From Chitinophaga pinensis (GTDB taxonomy: Bacteria; Bacteroidota; Bacteroidia; Chitinophagales; Chitinophagaceae): a DNA stretch of 64,000 nt. Positions 33,525 to 42,471 of this stretch are shown here, piece by piece. The notes under the pieces are model-generated. The model saw only the letters and a list, made by a program, of their open reading frames with translations. It was not told the DNA's origin and searched no databases. Location: positions 5,704,001 through 5,768,000 of the forward strand of contig LR632930.1 of assembly GCA_902167325.1 (NCBI GenBank), written 5' to 3'. The position numbers and the translations under genes were made by a program. Each line of letters opens with the position of its first letter. Position 1 is the stretch's first letter.

Positions 33525-34436
33525 ATGAAAAAAATGATGCTGGCGCTGTTAGCGCTAACCTTTGTCTTTACCGCATGTCATAAAGAAACAGTGCAGGAAA
33601 GCACGAAACCTGTTCCTCAAAAGCCAGTTCCTGTGCCTGTCCGTTTCAGTGTGGCGGATTTTATTCAGCAATACGAAAGCCTGCCTGGCGCACGGCGCAG
33701 TCCCAATACTGCGCGGGATTCTTCACTTTCAAAAATCAACTATATCACTTACCAGGCAATAAAAGATAACATAGCGGTGAGAACCCTCCACCAGGGTTCA
33801 GTTACACCGCCTGCAGAATTCGGCCTCATTAATGACACATTAATGCCTGGCCATTACATCTTCCACTTCCTGGCCTATACCCACCCGCTCCTGTTCGACG
33901 ACAGCTACGGATCGTTCAGGGGATTCGGGCATCAATCGGAGGGAAATAATGTGCTGGAGCCAATTGGCGACATTTTCGCTGCTGCAATCGCCTTTACCGT
34001 GTCTTCAGACTCCCCTGCCATCGTTCATCCGCAAAAACTGGAACGGGTTGTGGGCAAACTGGTACTAAACATTAAAGATGCAGAAGCCATTTCCTATCAA
34101 AACCTGGACATCGAGGTACTCGTATACCCTAACTGGCAATTCTATTATTGGGATGGAGGAGCTATCCCCACCCCTTATGCCAACAACTCACGCGTGCCGC
34201 GTACAGATGCAAGCACCTTCGAGGCATTCCTTTTCCCCTCCAGCAGTCCGTCGTACCAGGTAATGATCAATGTGCGGAACAGGCAAACCGGGGTCTTAGT
34301 ACTGGCTAAGTCTATTCCCGGGGTTAATATCGCCGCTAATCGTAAAACGGTTCTCACCGGCAGTCTGCTAGCCCCTATTGCCTGGGATCTTCGGCTACAT
34401 GCTGAATGGGACGATGATATCGATATGGAGTTTTAA
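33525..34436 (+). CDS. Lipoprotein of unknown function
   Basis: A 303-residue protein with a lipobox FTACH, Cys18 being the lipid site. A Pro-Val-Lys linker follows (KPVPQKPVPVPV, about 27-39). The body is beta-rich with VVGKLVLNIKDA and LDIEVLVYPNWQFYYW segments that loosely recall the fimbrillin/Mfa2-like fold, but I see no firm signature. It is monocistronic. Probably a surface-exposed outer-membrane lipoprotein. Function not recognised. Confidence 0.68.
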   Translation: MKKMMLALLALTFVFTACHKETVQESTKPVPQKPVPVPVRFSVADFIQQYESLPGARRSPNTARDSSLSKINYITYQAIKDNIAVRTLHQGSVTPPAEFGLINDTLMPGHYIFHFLAYTHPLLFDDSYGSFRGFGHQSEGNNVLEPIGDIFAAAIAFTVSSDSPAIVHPQKLERVVGKLVLNIKDAEAISYQNLDIEVLVYPNWQFYYWDGGAIPTPYANNSRVPRTDASTFEAFLFPSSSPSYQVMINVRNRQTGVLVLAKSIPGVNIAANRKTVLTGSLLAPIAWDLRLHAEWDDDIDMEF

Positions 34437-34638
34437 CACTGAATGCTTCGAAGGAGGATTGTTGTATTATTGATTGATAATGAGCGAATTATAATGTTAT
34501 TAAAACAACACATCCAACAGCACTACTTATAGTAAATTAACACATTCGATCATTTGGCTCAAAAGGCCCTGGAATATGTCATGTATGCACACCTTTGGGT
34601 AGCTGTATTATAACTAGGTTCGGGGTAAATTATTCAAT

Positions 34639-35442
34639 ATGCAGCTAGCAGGAAAAACCGCAGTAATCTATGGTGCCGGAGGGTCCCTTGGCGGAACCAT
34701 TGCGCAAGCCTTTGCAAGAGAAGGGGCTATACTTTGCCTGACCGGCAGAAACATGGAGTCGATAAACCGTATAGCAGAAGCTATCCGGGCCGCCGGAGGT
34801 CAGTGCCATACTGCCATTGTGGATGCGTTAAATGCAGCAGATGTTGAAAAGCATTTAGCGGACTTACCCCGCGTTGATATTTCATTTAATGCAATTGGCT
34901 GGGAAGACAGGCAGGATCTGGCGCTGACGGAAATGGAACCTGAAGATTTCCTGCGGCCGCTGCGCAGAGCGATGGAAACGGAGTTCCTAACATGTACGGC
35001 AGCTGCACGTGTGATGATGCGTCAGCAATCCGGTGTTATACTCACGTTAACGGCTACTCCGGGTGGGATAGGGTATCCGCATGTCGGGGGCTTTGGACCT
35101 GCATGCTGTGCCGTGGAAAGCTTAACGCGTAATCTGGCATCAGAAGTGGGACCATACGGAGTGCGCGTGGTAAACATCCGCTCAGGAGGGTCGCCAGACT
35201 CCCGCCCGTTCCGGGAGGCGATTGAGCAGGGAGGAAATGTGGTGAAGGAGTTCCTGCATAAACTCGAAGCAGACACTATGCTGAAGAAGATGCCCATGAT
35301 GGAAGACATCGCCAATGCAGCAGTGTTCCTGGCATCTTCCCGTGCAGATAAAATCACCGGCATAACACTCGATATTACCTGTGGCACTACAAGTGCATTG
35401 AATTATACTATTCCCTCCATCCCCTTTATCCAGAACGATTAA
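34639..35442 (+). CDS. Short-chain dehydrogenase/reductase-like protein lacking the YxxxK catalytic pair
   Basis: A 267-residue SDR-fold protein. The dinucleotide-binding loop YGAGGSLGG (11-19) and the NAG-like motif FNAIGW (83-88) are present. The active-site helix reads GFGPACCAVESLTRNLA: where classical SDRs have Tyr-x3-Lys, this has Phe152 and Cys156, at exactly the right spacing. Thr138 or Thr140 takes the catalytic Ser position. The C-terminus is normal (GITLDITCGTT). It may be a non-catalytic cofactor-binding protein or use different chemistry. It stands alone with about 200 nt on each side and its own terminator. Confidence 0.85.
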   Translation: MQLAGKTAVIYGAGGSLGGTIAQAFAREGAILCLTGRNMESINRIAEAIRAAGGQCHTAIVDALNAADVEKHLADLPRVDISFNAIGWEDRQDLALTEMEPEDFLRPLRRAMETEFLTCTAAARVMMRQQSGVILTLTATPGGIGYPHVGGFGPACCAVESLTRNLASEVGPYGVRVVNIRSGGSPDSRPFREAIEQGGNVVKEFLHKLEADTMLKKMPMMEDIANAAVFLASSRADKITGITLDITCGTTSALNYTIPSIPFIQND

Positions 35443-35460
35443 CTCCCCTTCCGTCTCAGT

Positions 35461-35491
35461 TCCCGGCTACCTGAAATAGCCGGGATTTTTT
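35461..35491 (+). terminator. Terminator of the SDR-like gene
   Basis: A 9-bp perfect stem (35461-35469 with 35477-35485), a 7-nt loop and a T-run at 35486-35491. Confidence 0.85.
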
Positions 35492-35664
35492 ATGATTCGG
35501 GGTATGGAATTCCATCAATTCATCTGACGCTTGTGATCAAAAAGAAACTTATCAACGCAGACATCCTCGCTGGGAACCAGGAATTCCCGGCATTAAATAC
35601 AGGGGGCTAATTATTTTATTAAAAACAATCTACATATCAGAAATTCCGCTAATTTAGCGGTGTC

Positions 35665-37353
35665 ATGGTTCCTATGTTCAACCGTTTCAGGACGCCTCAC
35701 CTCTTCCTGCTATTTCTTCTGGTGGCTGTATCTCTATCCGCCGCCGCACGCCCCCGTCTCACCAACTTTACCTGGAACACCACCTGCCTTAACGACAGCG
35801 TAGCTTTCACCATCACCGACGATACCGCCGGCATCGATTCCGTGAAATGGTATTTCGTAAACCCTCCGGTAAACAACGAAGATTCCAGTAACCGCATCAC
35901 CGGTGCCAAATACCGGTACACGATGCCCGGCACATATACCGTAACCCTGAAAGCTTACCGCAACGGGGTGGAAGATATTTCCGTGCAGTCTATCACAATT
36001 GTACCCAGACAGAATATTGACCTGGGTCCACAGAATACTACCATCTGTGAAGGTGGTAATATCACACTCACCGCTCCTTCCATACCCGGTGCTACCTATA
36101 CCTGGTATTATCTGGAGGACACCGTACCCGGCACCAATACTTTCACCGCAACTGAAATGGCTACCTATCACGTTGCCATCAACGGCTGCCGCGAAATCGA
36201 TTCGGTCAATCTTTTCATCTCCCCCATCCCAACTATCGAACTGGGTCCCAACCGTACGCTATGTACCGGGGAGCTTTTCACGCTCGATGCAACGGCTCAA
36301 AATGCCACTTACGTCTGGAGTACGGGGGAAACATCGCCCACTATCGTAGCTTCCGGAGCTGGAGGCACCTATCGGGTAACTGCCACTGTAGAAGGCTGCG
36401 GGGATTATTCCGACGATGTCACCATCACCTTTACCGGAGCGCCTTACCCTTTTAACCTTGGCAACGATACGCTTCTCTGCCCCGGAGAATCCATCACACT
36501 GAATGCTGCACGGCCCGGGGCTACTGCTTATAACTGGAACACAGGCGCCACTTCACCCACCATTAATGTGCGCAGAAACGGAAATTTCTCGGTGTTCGTT
36601 AACATCAATAACATCTGTTATGTAATTGATACTATCGAAGTACAATACAGCCGTTTGCGTGATTTTAGTTTGGGTAACGATACTTCCCTTTGTTACGGCA
36701 ACTTCCTCGTGCTTTCGGCCGACCATGGCACCGGCATCTACCGCTGGCAGGATGGCTCCGATCAGGCTACCTACTACGTAGACTCTACCGGTTATTATAG
36801 TGTTCGGGTCCAGATAGGACGGTGTGTGGAGCAGGATACCATCCGTGTCGTATTTGAGGATTCTCTCCGGGTATATCTCGGCGAAGATACCCTGATGTGC
36901 CTTGGCGAAACACTAAACCTTCGTCCATTTGGCGGTGGCAGTAATTATAAGTGGCAGGATAGTTCCTCAGTATCCACCTTCCCCGTAACTACACGGGGCT
37001 GGTACGCTGTAGTGGCGCAAAATGCCTGCGGCAGGGCAGTAGATTCCATCCGTGTCAACTTCGCGCCCTGCGATTGCGTAATGTACTTTCCTACCGGTTT
37101 TACGCCCAATGGTGATGGCACCAACGATTTCTTCCGGCCGAGATACCGATGTGATATCGGCCAGTATAAACTCAGTATCTACAACCGTATTGGCAATTTT
37201 ATGTTCCATACCACAGATCCTCAGGTGGCCTGGAACGGATTCTATAACGGCATTCCGGCCGATATTGGTACGTATGTCTGGATCGTGGAGTATGTAGACC
37301 TGGCGAACCTGAAGTATTACCGGAAGCAGGGCACCGTTACCCTCATCCGCTAA
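35665..37353 (+). CDS. Secreted multi-Ig-like adhesin-type protein with CHU_C (T9SS type B) C-terminus
   Basis: A 562-residue protein with a signal peptide (cleavage near SAAA-RP, about 28), a PKD-like first domain (about 30-112) and five Ig-like units. Each unit begins with a variant of LG-N-D-T-x-x-C (IDLGPQNTTIC, IELGPNRTLC, FNLGNDTLLC, FSLGNDTSLC, VYLGEDTLMC). The last 90 residues begin YFPTGFTPNGDGTNDFFRP, the gliding-motility CHU_C module that directs type IX secretion and cell-surface attachment. No PorP/SprF-type partner gene is adjacent, although type B cargo often has one. It probably acts at the cell surface in adhesion or binding. A second ATG three codons in (35674) is equally possible. 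Confidence 0.88.
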   Translation: MVPMFNRFRTPHLFLLFLLVAVSLSAAARPRLTNFTWNTTCLNDSVAFTITDDTAGIDSVKWYFVNPPVNNEDSSNRITGAKYRYTMPGTYTVTLKAYRNGVEDISVQSITIVPRQNIDLGPQNTTICEGGNITLTAPSIPGATYTWYYLEDTVPGTNTFTATEMATYHVAINGCREIDSVNLFISPIPTIELGPNRTLCTGELFTLDATAQNATYVWSTGETSPTIVASGAGGTYRVTATVEGCGDYSDDVTITFTGAPYPFNLGNDTLLCPGESITLNAARPGATAYNWNTGATSPTINVRRNGNFSVFVNINNICYVIDTIEVQYSRLRDFSLGNDTSLCYGNFLVLSADHGTGIYRWQDGSDQATYYVDSTGYYSVRVQIGRCVEQDTIRVVFEDSLRVYLGEDTLMCLGETLNLRPFGGGSNYKWQDSSSVSTFPVTTRGWYAVVAQNACGRAVDSIRVNFAPCDCVMYFPTGFTPNGDGTNDFFRPRYRCDIGQYKLSIYNRIGNFMFHTTDPQVAWNGFYNGIPADIGTYVWIVEYVDLANLKYYRKQGTVTLIR

Positions 37354-37372
37354 TAGCTATCATTAAAAAGAA

Positions 37373-37406
37373 AAATCCCCCTGGCAGAACCGGGGGGATT
37401 TTTTTA
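37373..37406. terminator. Bidirectional terminator
   Basis: A 9-bp stem (37373-37381 with 37393-37401) with A- and T-runs on opposite sides, between convergent genes ending at 37353 and 37423. Confidence 0.82.
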
Positions 37407-37422
37407 TGGAAAGAGGGTGATA

Positions 37423-38337
37423 TCAGTTTTTGAATTCTGAGAAGCGTGCGGTAAATACGGCCGTTTCCCTTTTCTTGAAAGGTACATTCCATGTACCATC
37501 ATACGTAATGAGAGCAGGCAGCAGGAGATCTCCGGATTTAGTCATCTGCACATTCATTTTCACGTTAAAATCGAAAATGAGGGTTTTGTAAGACAGGGAG
37601 TACTTACGGCCTACTATTTCCATCGTTTCCTTACTAAACCATGTAATCAGCTCATCATACACGATCTCGGCGCGGTCTATGCTGCTGAGGCTTTTCTTCA
37701 TAACTGCACTGAAAACGTAGCAATCCACACCTGCAAGAGCATTTGAGGTAACACTGAAATCGTAGTACCGCATGAGGTGGGGATCGAAAACGGCTACTTT
37801 GCTGCCAACAACCGGTACCCCTGTAATGGGCTTACCGGGGTTGAAGATGAGTTGCTTAAGCTGTGAGCGATGGCGGGCCAGACTACCTTTGGCAGGGCCG
37901 CTCTCGTCTCCGCAAACTGTGCCTTTTGTGAAAAACAAGTTGGCGTACAGCTCGGCGGTGTAATAATTGTATCCGCCTTTGCGGTCGTAGAAATTGCCGG
38001 TAGTTTTCTCGGTAAGCACCTCCATGCTGCGGCAGCCGTTCTGCATCTGTTGCCGGGTGCGGGATGCAAGGGAGGCGATTGTTTTACCGCCTTTACGGTC
38101 GGTGATCCTGATATCATTTTCGGCAGTGAAACCTACTATGCGGAGATTCTTGAAAGCGCGGTAAAAAGTAGTGTCATCCTCCACCCGGCGGATGAACGCA
38201 TTTACGTCGAAGCCTACACGTTTGGCTTTTACAACATGCTCGTCGAGATTGACGGTCATGCCTTTATATCGTGCGGTATCCTGTGCGGAAGCGGATATGG
38301 CGGGAAGGGTTAGTAAGATCAGGAGGATTTTTCGCAT
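37423..38337 (-). CDS. Secreted protein of unknown function
   Basis: A 304-residue protein with a signal peptide ending SASAQ (19). The N-terminal part has a short NLDEHVVKAKRVGFDVNAFIRRVEDDTTFYRAFKNLR region and an RKGGKTI loop; the C-terminal half is beta-rich (KVAVFDPHLMRYYDFSV, ALAGVDCYVFSAVM, VYDELITWFSKETMEIVGR, PALITYDGTWNVPFKKRETAVF), resembling outer-membrane-associated proteins without barrel repeats. I do not recognise a named family. It lies 62 nt downstream of the anti-sigma gene and could belong to that operon. Confidence 0.68.
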   Translation of the reverse strand: MRKILLILLTLPAISASAQDTARYKGMTVNLDEHVVKAKRVGFDVNAFIRRVEDDTTFYRAFKNLRIVGFTAENDIRITDRKGGKTIASLASRTRQQMQNGCRSMEVLTEKTTGNFYDRKGGYNYYTAELYANLFFTKGTVCGDESGPAKGSLARHRSQLKQLIFNPGKPITGVPVVGSKVAVFDPHLMRYYDFSVTSNALAGVDCYVFSAVMKKSLSSIDRAEIVYDELITWFSKETMEIVGRKYSLSYKTLIFDFNVKMNVQMTKSGDLLLPALITYDGTWNVPFKKRETAVFTARFSEFKN

Positions 38338-38399
38338 TGCTCAAAAGTAAGTATTTCCTGTCAGGCATGTGCAAGAATCGGGCCTGAAGGGGGGATGCA

Positions 38400-39251
38400 T
38401 CATCCAGCCACTTTACCGGCCAGGTACATGGAGGAGAGTGTAGGTGTAGGAGAACCGCCTTTCTTTTCGAGGGTGACGGCGAACATTTGGGCACTGGTAA
38501 CGGCTTTCATTTTCTGGAAGCCTCCGGTGGCTTTACTCATATCAAACACGCCGGCGTCTACCGGTTTACCGTTGACGATGCTCCACAGCTGATATTGCTG
38601 ATCTGCGGCGGGTTCGGGAAGATTATGGACAGTGAGCAGTACTTCCTGGGATTTGGGATCCCAATATACAGTAGCGAGCAGGCCGGGCCTTGTAGGTGTT
38701 ACCGTATACATGGGCACCATTTTCATGGTACGGATGGTAGCCAGCATGTGCTCGCTTTCTTCCATCCGGGTCTGGAAAACTTTTTGATCAGCAAGCATTG
38801 TCTCCTTTTCGTTGACAAGGGCTTCATATTTAGTTTTCCATGCATTATCCTCGCTGGCCTGCTGGTTGATATAATATCCGCAGGCAATCAGCCCAACTAT
38901 AGCAGCGGCGGCCACTATCCTCCATGCGGGATGCACGAGTTGCAGGGGCTTCCGTTCGCGGGGAACTTCTGCTTCGTATGCAGGCGCCGGACCGGCAGCC
39001 AAAACGTCCGTCATTTCTGAGGACTGATCATTATTGATTTGGAGGAACAGCTTGTCTTTAACACCGGCAGGCGGCTGAATGCTTTGCAGGTTGACATAGG
39101 TTTCCATATCGAGCTGAACCGCGTCTACAGCGGTCTTCAGCTCCGGCGATTGCTCCATGGCGCTGTGCAGATCCCTAACCTCGGGATCGGTTGCCAGCCC
39201 GGCTACGAAGCTTTCGATGATACCGGATGATATGTAACGTTGAACGTCCAC
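38400..39251 (-). CDS. Anti-sigma factor with RskA-like C-terminal domain
   Basis: A 283-residue single-pass membrane protein. The cytoplasmic part (1-108) contains VAGLATDPEVRDLHSAMEQSPELK, usual in RskA-type anti-sigma factors, without a zinc-binding motif. One membrane helix lies at about 111-128. A periplasmic coiled-coil stretch (about 130-165) leads to the RskA C-terminal domain (VYWDPKSQEVLLTVHNLPEPAADQQYQLWSIVNGKPVDAG). It starts 8 nt after the sigma gene, so the two are co-translated. It should hold the sigma factor at the membrane until a signal triggers release. Confidence 0.88.
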   Translation of the reverse strand: MDVQRYISSGIIESFVAGLATDPEVRDLHSAMEQSPELKTAVDAVQLDMETYVNLQSIQPPAGVKDKLFLQINNDQSSEMTDVLAAGPAPAYEAEVPRERKPLQLVHPAWRIVAAAAIVGLIACGYYINQQASEDNAWKTKYEALVNEKETMLADQKVFQTRMEESEHMLATIRTMKMVPMYTVTPTRPGLLATVYWDPKSQEVLLTVHNLPEPAADQQYQLWSIVNGKPVDAGVFDMSKATGGFQKMKAVTSAQMFAVTLEKKGGSPTPTLSSMYLAGKVAG

Positions 39252-39259
39252 TTTGCTAA

Positions 39260-39811
39260 TTACATCTGTTTTAAAATGGTCCTCAATTGGATGATCGCAT
39301 TGCGCATACGCGTTTTGACAGTGCCCAAAGGAATATCAAGCACCCTGGCGATTTCTTCCTGGGTACAACCTTTATAATAGGCAAGGTCAATAATCGTCCG
39401 CTGTTCTTTACTCAGCTTTTCCAGCACTTTGGTGAGGCCAAGGTGATCCACGGATGGATGAACTGCAAGCTGACTTGTTTGTAGATATACGTCATTGTTG
39501 AGTTCATGGATTTTCTGATCGAGCTTATGCGCTTTGGACCTGAGGGTATCGATGGCGGTATTTCGGGCAATATTGAGCATCCAGGTAAAGAGACGCCCTT
39601 TTTCTGTGTCATACTTTTCTATCCCGCGCCAGATCTTTAAAAATACTTCCTGCAATACATCACTGGCAATATTCTCATCATTAAGCACCTTCAGCACTAC
39701 GCCATAAAGCGCAGGCGAATAGTGATCATAGAGGTAGCCGAATATCTGCTGGTCCCGTGCGCGGAGGCCCTGCACCAGTTCCATTTCGGTATATGTATTA
39801 GAAGTTCCCAA
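39260..39811 (-). CDS. ECF RNA polymerase sigma factor
   Basis: A 183-residue sigma factor. Region 2 (about 20-90) has YLYDHYSPALYGVVLKVLNDENIASDVLQEVFLKIW and region 4 (about 125-180) has QRTIIDLAYYKGCTQEEIARVLDIPLGTVKTRM. The start is TTG at 39811; it keeps a YTEMELV segment like that of related sigma factors, while ATG 39784 would lose it. It forms an operon with the RskA-like gene 8 nt downstream. The 113 nt to def show no clear promoter. Confidence 0.9.
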   Translation of the reverse strand: MGTSNTYTEMELVQGLRARDQQIFGYLYDHYSPALYGVVLKVLNDENIASDVLQEVFLKIWRGIEKYDTEKGRLFTWMLNIARNTAIDTLRSKAHKLDQKIHELNNDVYLQTSQLAVHPSVDHLGLTKVLEKLSKEQRTIIDLAYYKGCTQEEIARVLDIPLGTVKTRMRNAIIQLRTILKQM

Positions 39812-39924
39812 GTGTTGGATTCGGAAATAGTGGCCCTAAAATAATAAAAAATATTACAATATCAATTTATCAGGCATAAATATATTTTTTAATGCCGGAC
39901 CTTCGTGCCCTTTTCAGGACCCCG

Positions 39925-40503
39925 TTATTTTGGGAAAACCATCTTATAATCTACCCGCACTTTCCCTTTAGAAATATCATCGAGCCGGCTTTTGATCAGC
40001 CTTTTCTTCAGGGGTTTCAGGTAGTCAATAAACAGTTTACCATCGATATGATCATATTCATGGAAGATCACACGGGCGGTTACCCCGTGAAATGTTTGCT
40101 CGTGCGGCTGAAAGTTCTCATCCACATACCGCAGCGTTACTTTTTCCGGGCGGTATACATCTTCCCGTACCTTAGGAATACTGAGGCAGCCTTCGTTGTA
40201 AGCCCAGTCGTCCCCATCCGTATCCACTATATGTGCGTTGATAAACACCTGCTTAATGCCTTTATCACCGGGAAAATCGTTCTTTTCGTCATCTTCCAGG
40301 TTATCAATAATCTGCGCACTATCTACCACAAACAACCGTATCGGCTTATTGATCTGGGGCGCAGCCAGGCCTACCCCGCTGGATGCATACATGGTTTCCC
40401 ACATATTAGCAATAAGCTGCTGCAGGTTGGGGTAATCGGGTGTAATGTCCGGACAAACTTCCCGAAGCACAGGTGCTCCGTAGGCTACGATTGGTAAAAT
40501 CAT
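39925..40503 (-). CDS. def: Peptide deformylase
   Basis: A 192-residue metalloenzyme that removes the N-formyl group from nascent proteins. All three family motifs are intact: GVGLAAPQI (43-51), EGCLSIP with metal ligand Cys106, and HEYDH with His148, Glu149 and His152. There is an acidic insertion around 66-82 (DNLEDDEKNDFPGD), common in Bacteroidota forms. It has its own promoter inside the end of ruvX and lies 52 nt after it. Confidence 0.96.
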   Translation of the reverse strand: MILPIVAYGAPVLREVCPDITPDYPNLQQLIANMWETMYASSGVGLAAPQINKPIRLFVVDSAQIIDNLEDDEKNDFPGDKGIKQVFINAHIVDTDGDDWAYNEGCLSIPKVREDVYRPEKVTLRYVDENFQPHEQTFHGVTARVIFHEYDHIDGKLFIDYLKPLKKRLIKSRLDDISKGKVRVDYKMVFPK

Positions 40504-40529
40504 TGTTATACTGAATCTGTTGGAAAATG

Positions 40530-40560
40530 CAAATTTAAGAAATTCCTGTAAGCCGTCAAC
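40530..40560 (-). promoter_or_regulatory. def promoter
   Basis: Minus-strand TAAATTTG (40530-40537) matches the -7 consensus, and GTTG (40557-40560) lies 19 nt upstream as the -33 element. It overlaps the last codons of ruvX, so def can be expressed apart from the trmH-ubiA-ruvX operon. Confidence 0.68.
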
Positions 40561-40969
40561 CGTTGAACTGGAGGTACTCCTGCAGGATAATGGTAGCGCT
40601 TATTTCATCGACCAGTCCCTTTTGTTGCCGGTCCTTCTTCTTCAGCCCACTGTCCAGCATGCTCTGAAAGGCCATTTTGGAGGTAAAACGCTCGTCTACC
40701 TGCTTCACCGGCATTTCAGGGAAATGCTTTCCGAGGATGCGGATGCACTCTTTTACCAGCGCCGTGGCATCAGTAGCTGAGCCATCCAGGTTACGGGGCA
40801 TACCGATCAGGATGAGTTCCACCGCTTCCGCCGCGAAATATTTCTTCAAAAACGGGATCAGTTCATGCGAGGGCACCGTGCCCAATCCGCTGGCAATCAT
40901 CTTCAAAGGGTCAGTCACCGCCAGACCTGTTCTCTTCTTGCCATAATCTATGGCCATTATTCTCGGCAT
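40556..40969 (-). CDS. ruvX: Putative pre-16S rRNA nuclease / Holliday junction resolvase-like (YqgF)
   Basis: A 137-residue RNase H-fold protein. Motifs: AIDYGKKRTGLAVTDP with acidic Asp8, LILIGMPRNLDGS, VDERFTSKMA with the second acidic residue, and VDEISATIILQEYL with the C-terminal acidic pair. Family members process the 5' end of 16S rRNA. It is 3 nt from the UbiA gene, in a tight operon. Confidence 0.93.
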   Translation of the reverse strand: MPRIMAIDYGKKRTGLAVTDPLKMIASGLGTVPSHELIPFLKKYFAAEAVELILIGMPRNLDGSATDATALVKECIRILGKHFPEMPVKQVDERFTSKMAFQSMLDSGLKKKDRQQKGLVDEISATIILQEYLQFNG

Positions 40970-40972
40970 TCG

Positions 40973-41845
40973 TCAGTTTTTGAAAATGAACATATCTGCG
41001 ATGGCAAACACGGCGTACACCACACTCGCAATACCATTTGTAGTCATAAATGCGATATTGACCTTCGACAAGTCGTCAGGCTTTACAAGGCGGTGCTGCA
41101 TGATAAGCATACCGATAAACACGGCTGCCCCTATCCAGTACATCCAGTGAAAGCCGCCCATAAGCCCGATAGCTATCGCCAGGCCTGCAGTAATCACATG
41201 CAGTACTTCCGAGAACCGGAGCGCTCCTGCCTTACCAAGCCAGGCTGGAATGCTGTGCAACTCCTGGGAACGGTCGAAATCTTCGTCCTGCAGACTATAT
41301 ATAATGTCGAAACCACCCACCCAGCAAAGCACCATCACACTCAGCAAAACCGGCAGCAGGCTGAAATAGCCCGTTACGGCCAGGAAGGCCCCGATTGGCG
41401 CCAGCGACAGGCCCACGCCCAGTACGAGATGGCACAATGCCGTAAAACGCTTCATATAACTATAACCCAGCACAACTATCAGTGCAACGGGCGACAGGAA
41501 AAAGCAAAGGGGATTGATAAACCAGGTGGTGCCCATGAACAGGATCACATTACCGATCACGAAATACAGGGCGTTGGAGGCACTGATGATACCCGCGGGG
41601 ATCTCACGTTTGGCTGTGCGGGGGTTACGCCGGTCGATTTCCGCATCCAGCCAGCGGTTAAATGCCATGGCCGCACTCCGTGCAAACACCATGCACAGCA
41701 CTACCAGCAATAATAGTTTAAAGCTGAAAGGCTCACCAGCCCAGGTCACTGCGAGGAAAAAGCCGGTCAATGCGAACGGCATGGCGAAAATGGTGTGACT
41801 GAACTTTACGAGCGACAGATAATTCCGGATTGTGTCTGATGCCAT
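40973..41845 (-). CDS. UbiA-family prenyltransferase, probable menaquinone biosynthesis
   Basis: A 290-residue inner-membrane protein with 8-9 hydrophobic segments. The first Asp-rich motif is NRWLDAEID (Asn63, Asp67, Asp71), and the second is SLQDEDFD (about 183-190), both needed for Mg-prenyl diphosphate binding. Strong similarity of arrangement to 4-hydroxybenzoate/MqnP-type prenyltransferases; Bacteroidota use menaquinone, so an MqnP-like (futalosine pathway) or MenA-like role is probable. No other menaquinone gene is in the window to decide. It lies 3 nt from its neighbours on both sides. Confidence 0.85.
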   Translation of the reverse strand: MASDTIRNYLSLVKFSHTIFAMPFALTGFFLAVTWAGEPFSFKLLLLVVLCMVFARSAAMAFNRWLDAEIDRRNPRTAKREIPAGIISASNALYFVIGNVILFMGTTWFINPLCFFLSPVALIVVLGYSYMKRFTALCHLVLGVGLSLAPIGAFLAVTGYFSLLPVLLSVMVLCWVGGFDIIYSLQDEDFDRSQELHSIPAWLGKAGALRFSEVLHVITAGLAIAIGLMGGFHWMYWIGAAVFIGMLIMQHRLVKPDDLSKVNIAFMTTNGIASVVYAVFAIADMFIFKN

Positions 41846-41848
41846 GGG

Positions 41849-42385
41849 CTATTTATCTTTTGTCAGTTTACAATACAGGTCCCAGATCACGATCCCCGTG
41901 CTTACGGAGATGTTGAGGGAATGCTTCATCCCCAGCTGGGGTATTTCGATACAGCCATCTGCCAGCTGCATCACGGCAGCGTCTACGCCGGATACTTCAT
42001 TACCGAAGACCAGCGCAAGGGGCTTCCCGGCTTCGGGCTGAAAATTGTTCAGCATTACGCTGCTGGCAGCCTGCTCTATGGCGATAATAGCGAACCCTTC
42101 CGCCCGGAGAGCTTCTACCGCCTCTACGGTAGTCGGGAAATACTGCCATTCCACGGAATCGGTAGCACCGAGGGCTGTTTTCTGGATATCCCGGTGTGGA
42201 GGCACGGGGGTATAACCACATAAAACAATGCCCTGGAGCAGGAATGCGTCGGCCGTACGGAACACAGAACCCACGTTGTGCATGCTGCGGACGTTATCCA
42301 TCACTACCACCAGCGGTGTTTTGTCCGCCGCCTTGAATTCTGCTACTGATTTCCGGCCCAGTTCATCCATTTGTAACTTCCGCAT
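41849..42385 (-). CDS. TrmH/SpoU-family RNA 2'-O-methyltransferase
   Basis: A 178-residue SPOUT methyltransferase. Motif 1 is DNVRSMHNVGSVFRTADAF, motif 2 is KPLALVFGNEVSGVD, and motif 3 is CIEIPQLGMKHSLNISVSTGIVIWDL; together they form the knotted SAM site. There is no N-terminal substrate-binding domain, so the RNA target (tRNA or rRNA) is uncertain. A -7 element lies 4 nt upstream of the ATG at 42385, implying a leaderless mRNA unless ATG 42370, which has a GGAAG before it, is used. Confidence 0.9.
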   Translation of the reverse strand: MRKLQMDELGRKSVAEFKAADKTPLVVVMDNVRSMHNVGSVFRTADAFLLQGIVLCGYTPVPPHRDIQKTALGATDSVEWQYFPTTVEAVEALRAEGFAIIAIEQAASSVMLNNFQPEAGKPLALVFGNEVSGVDAAVMQLADGCIEIPQLGMKHSLNISVSTGIVIWDLYCKLTKDK

Positions 42386-42389
42386 GACG

Positions 42390-42397
42390 CAAAGATA
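42390..42397 (-). promoter_or_regulatory. -7 element (TATCTTTG) at the trmH-like start
   Basis: It is only 4 nt from the ATG. The surrounding 16-mer is identical to that of the rluD promoter (32214-32229). Confidence 0.55.
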
Positions 42398-42459
42398 CTT
42401 TAAGGGGGCATATTGCCCTCATTTTTTCCACCTTCCATCCGCCTTAGCGCCCGGCTCAC

Positions 42460-42467
42460 TATATTTG
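42460..42467 (+). promoter_or_regulatory. -7 element (TATATTTG) at the mutS start
   Basis: Matches TAnnTTTG and lies 4 nt before the mutS ATG, so transcription probably begins at or next to the start codon. Confidence 0.55.
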
Positions 42468-42471
42468 CCGC

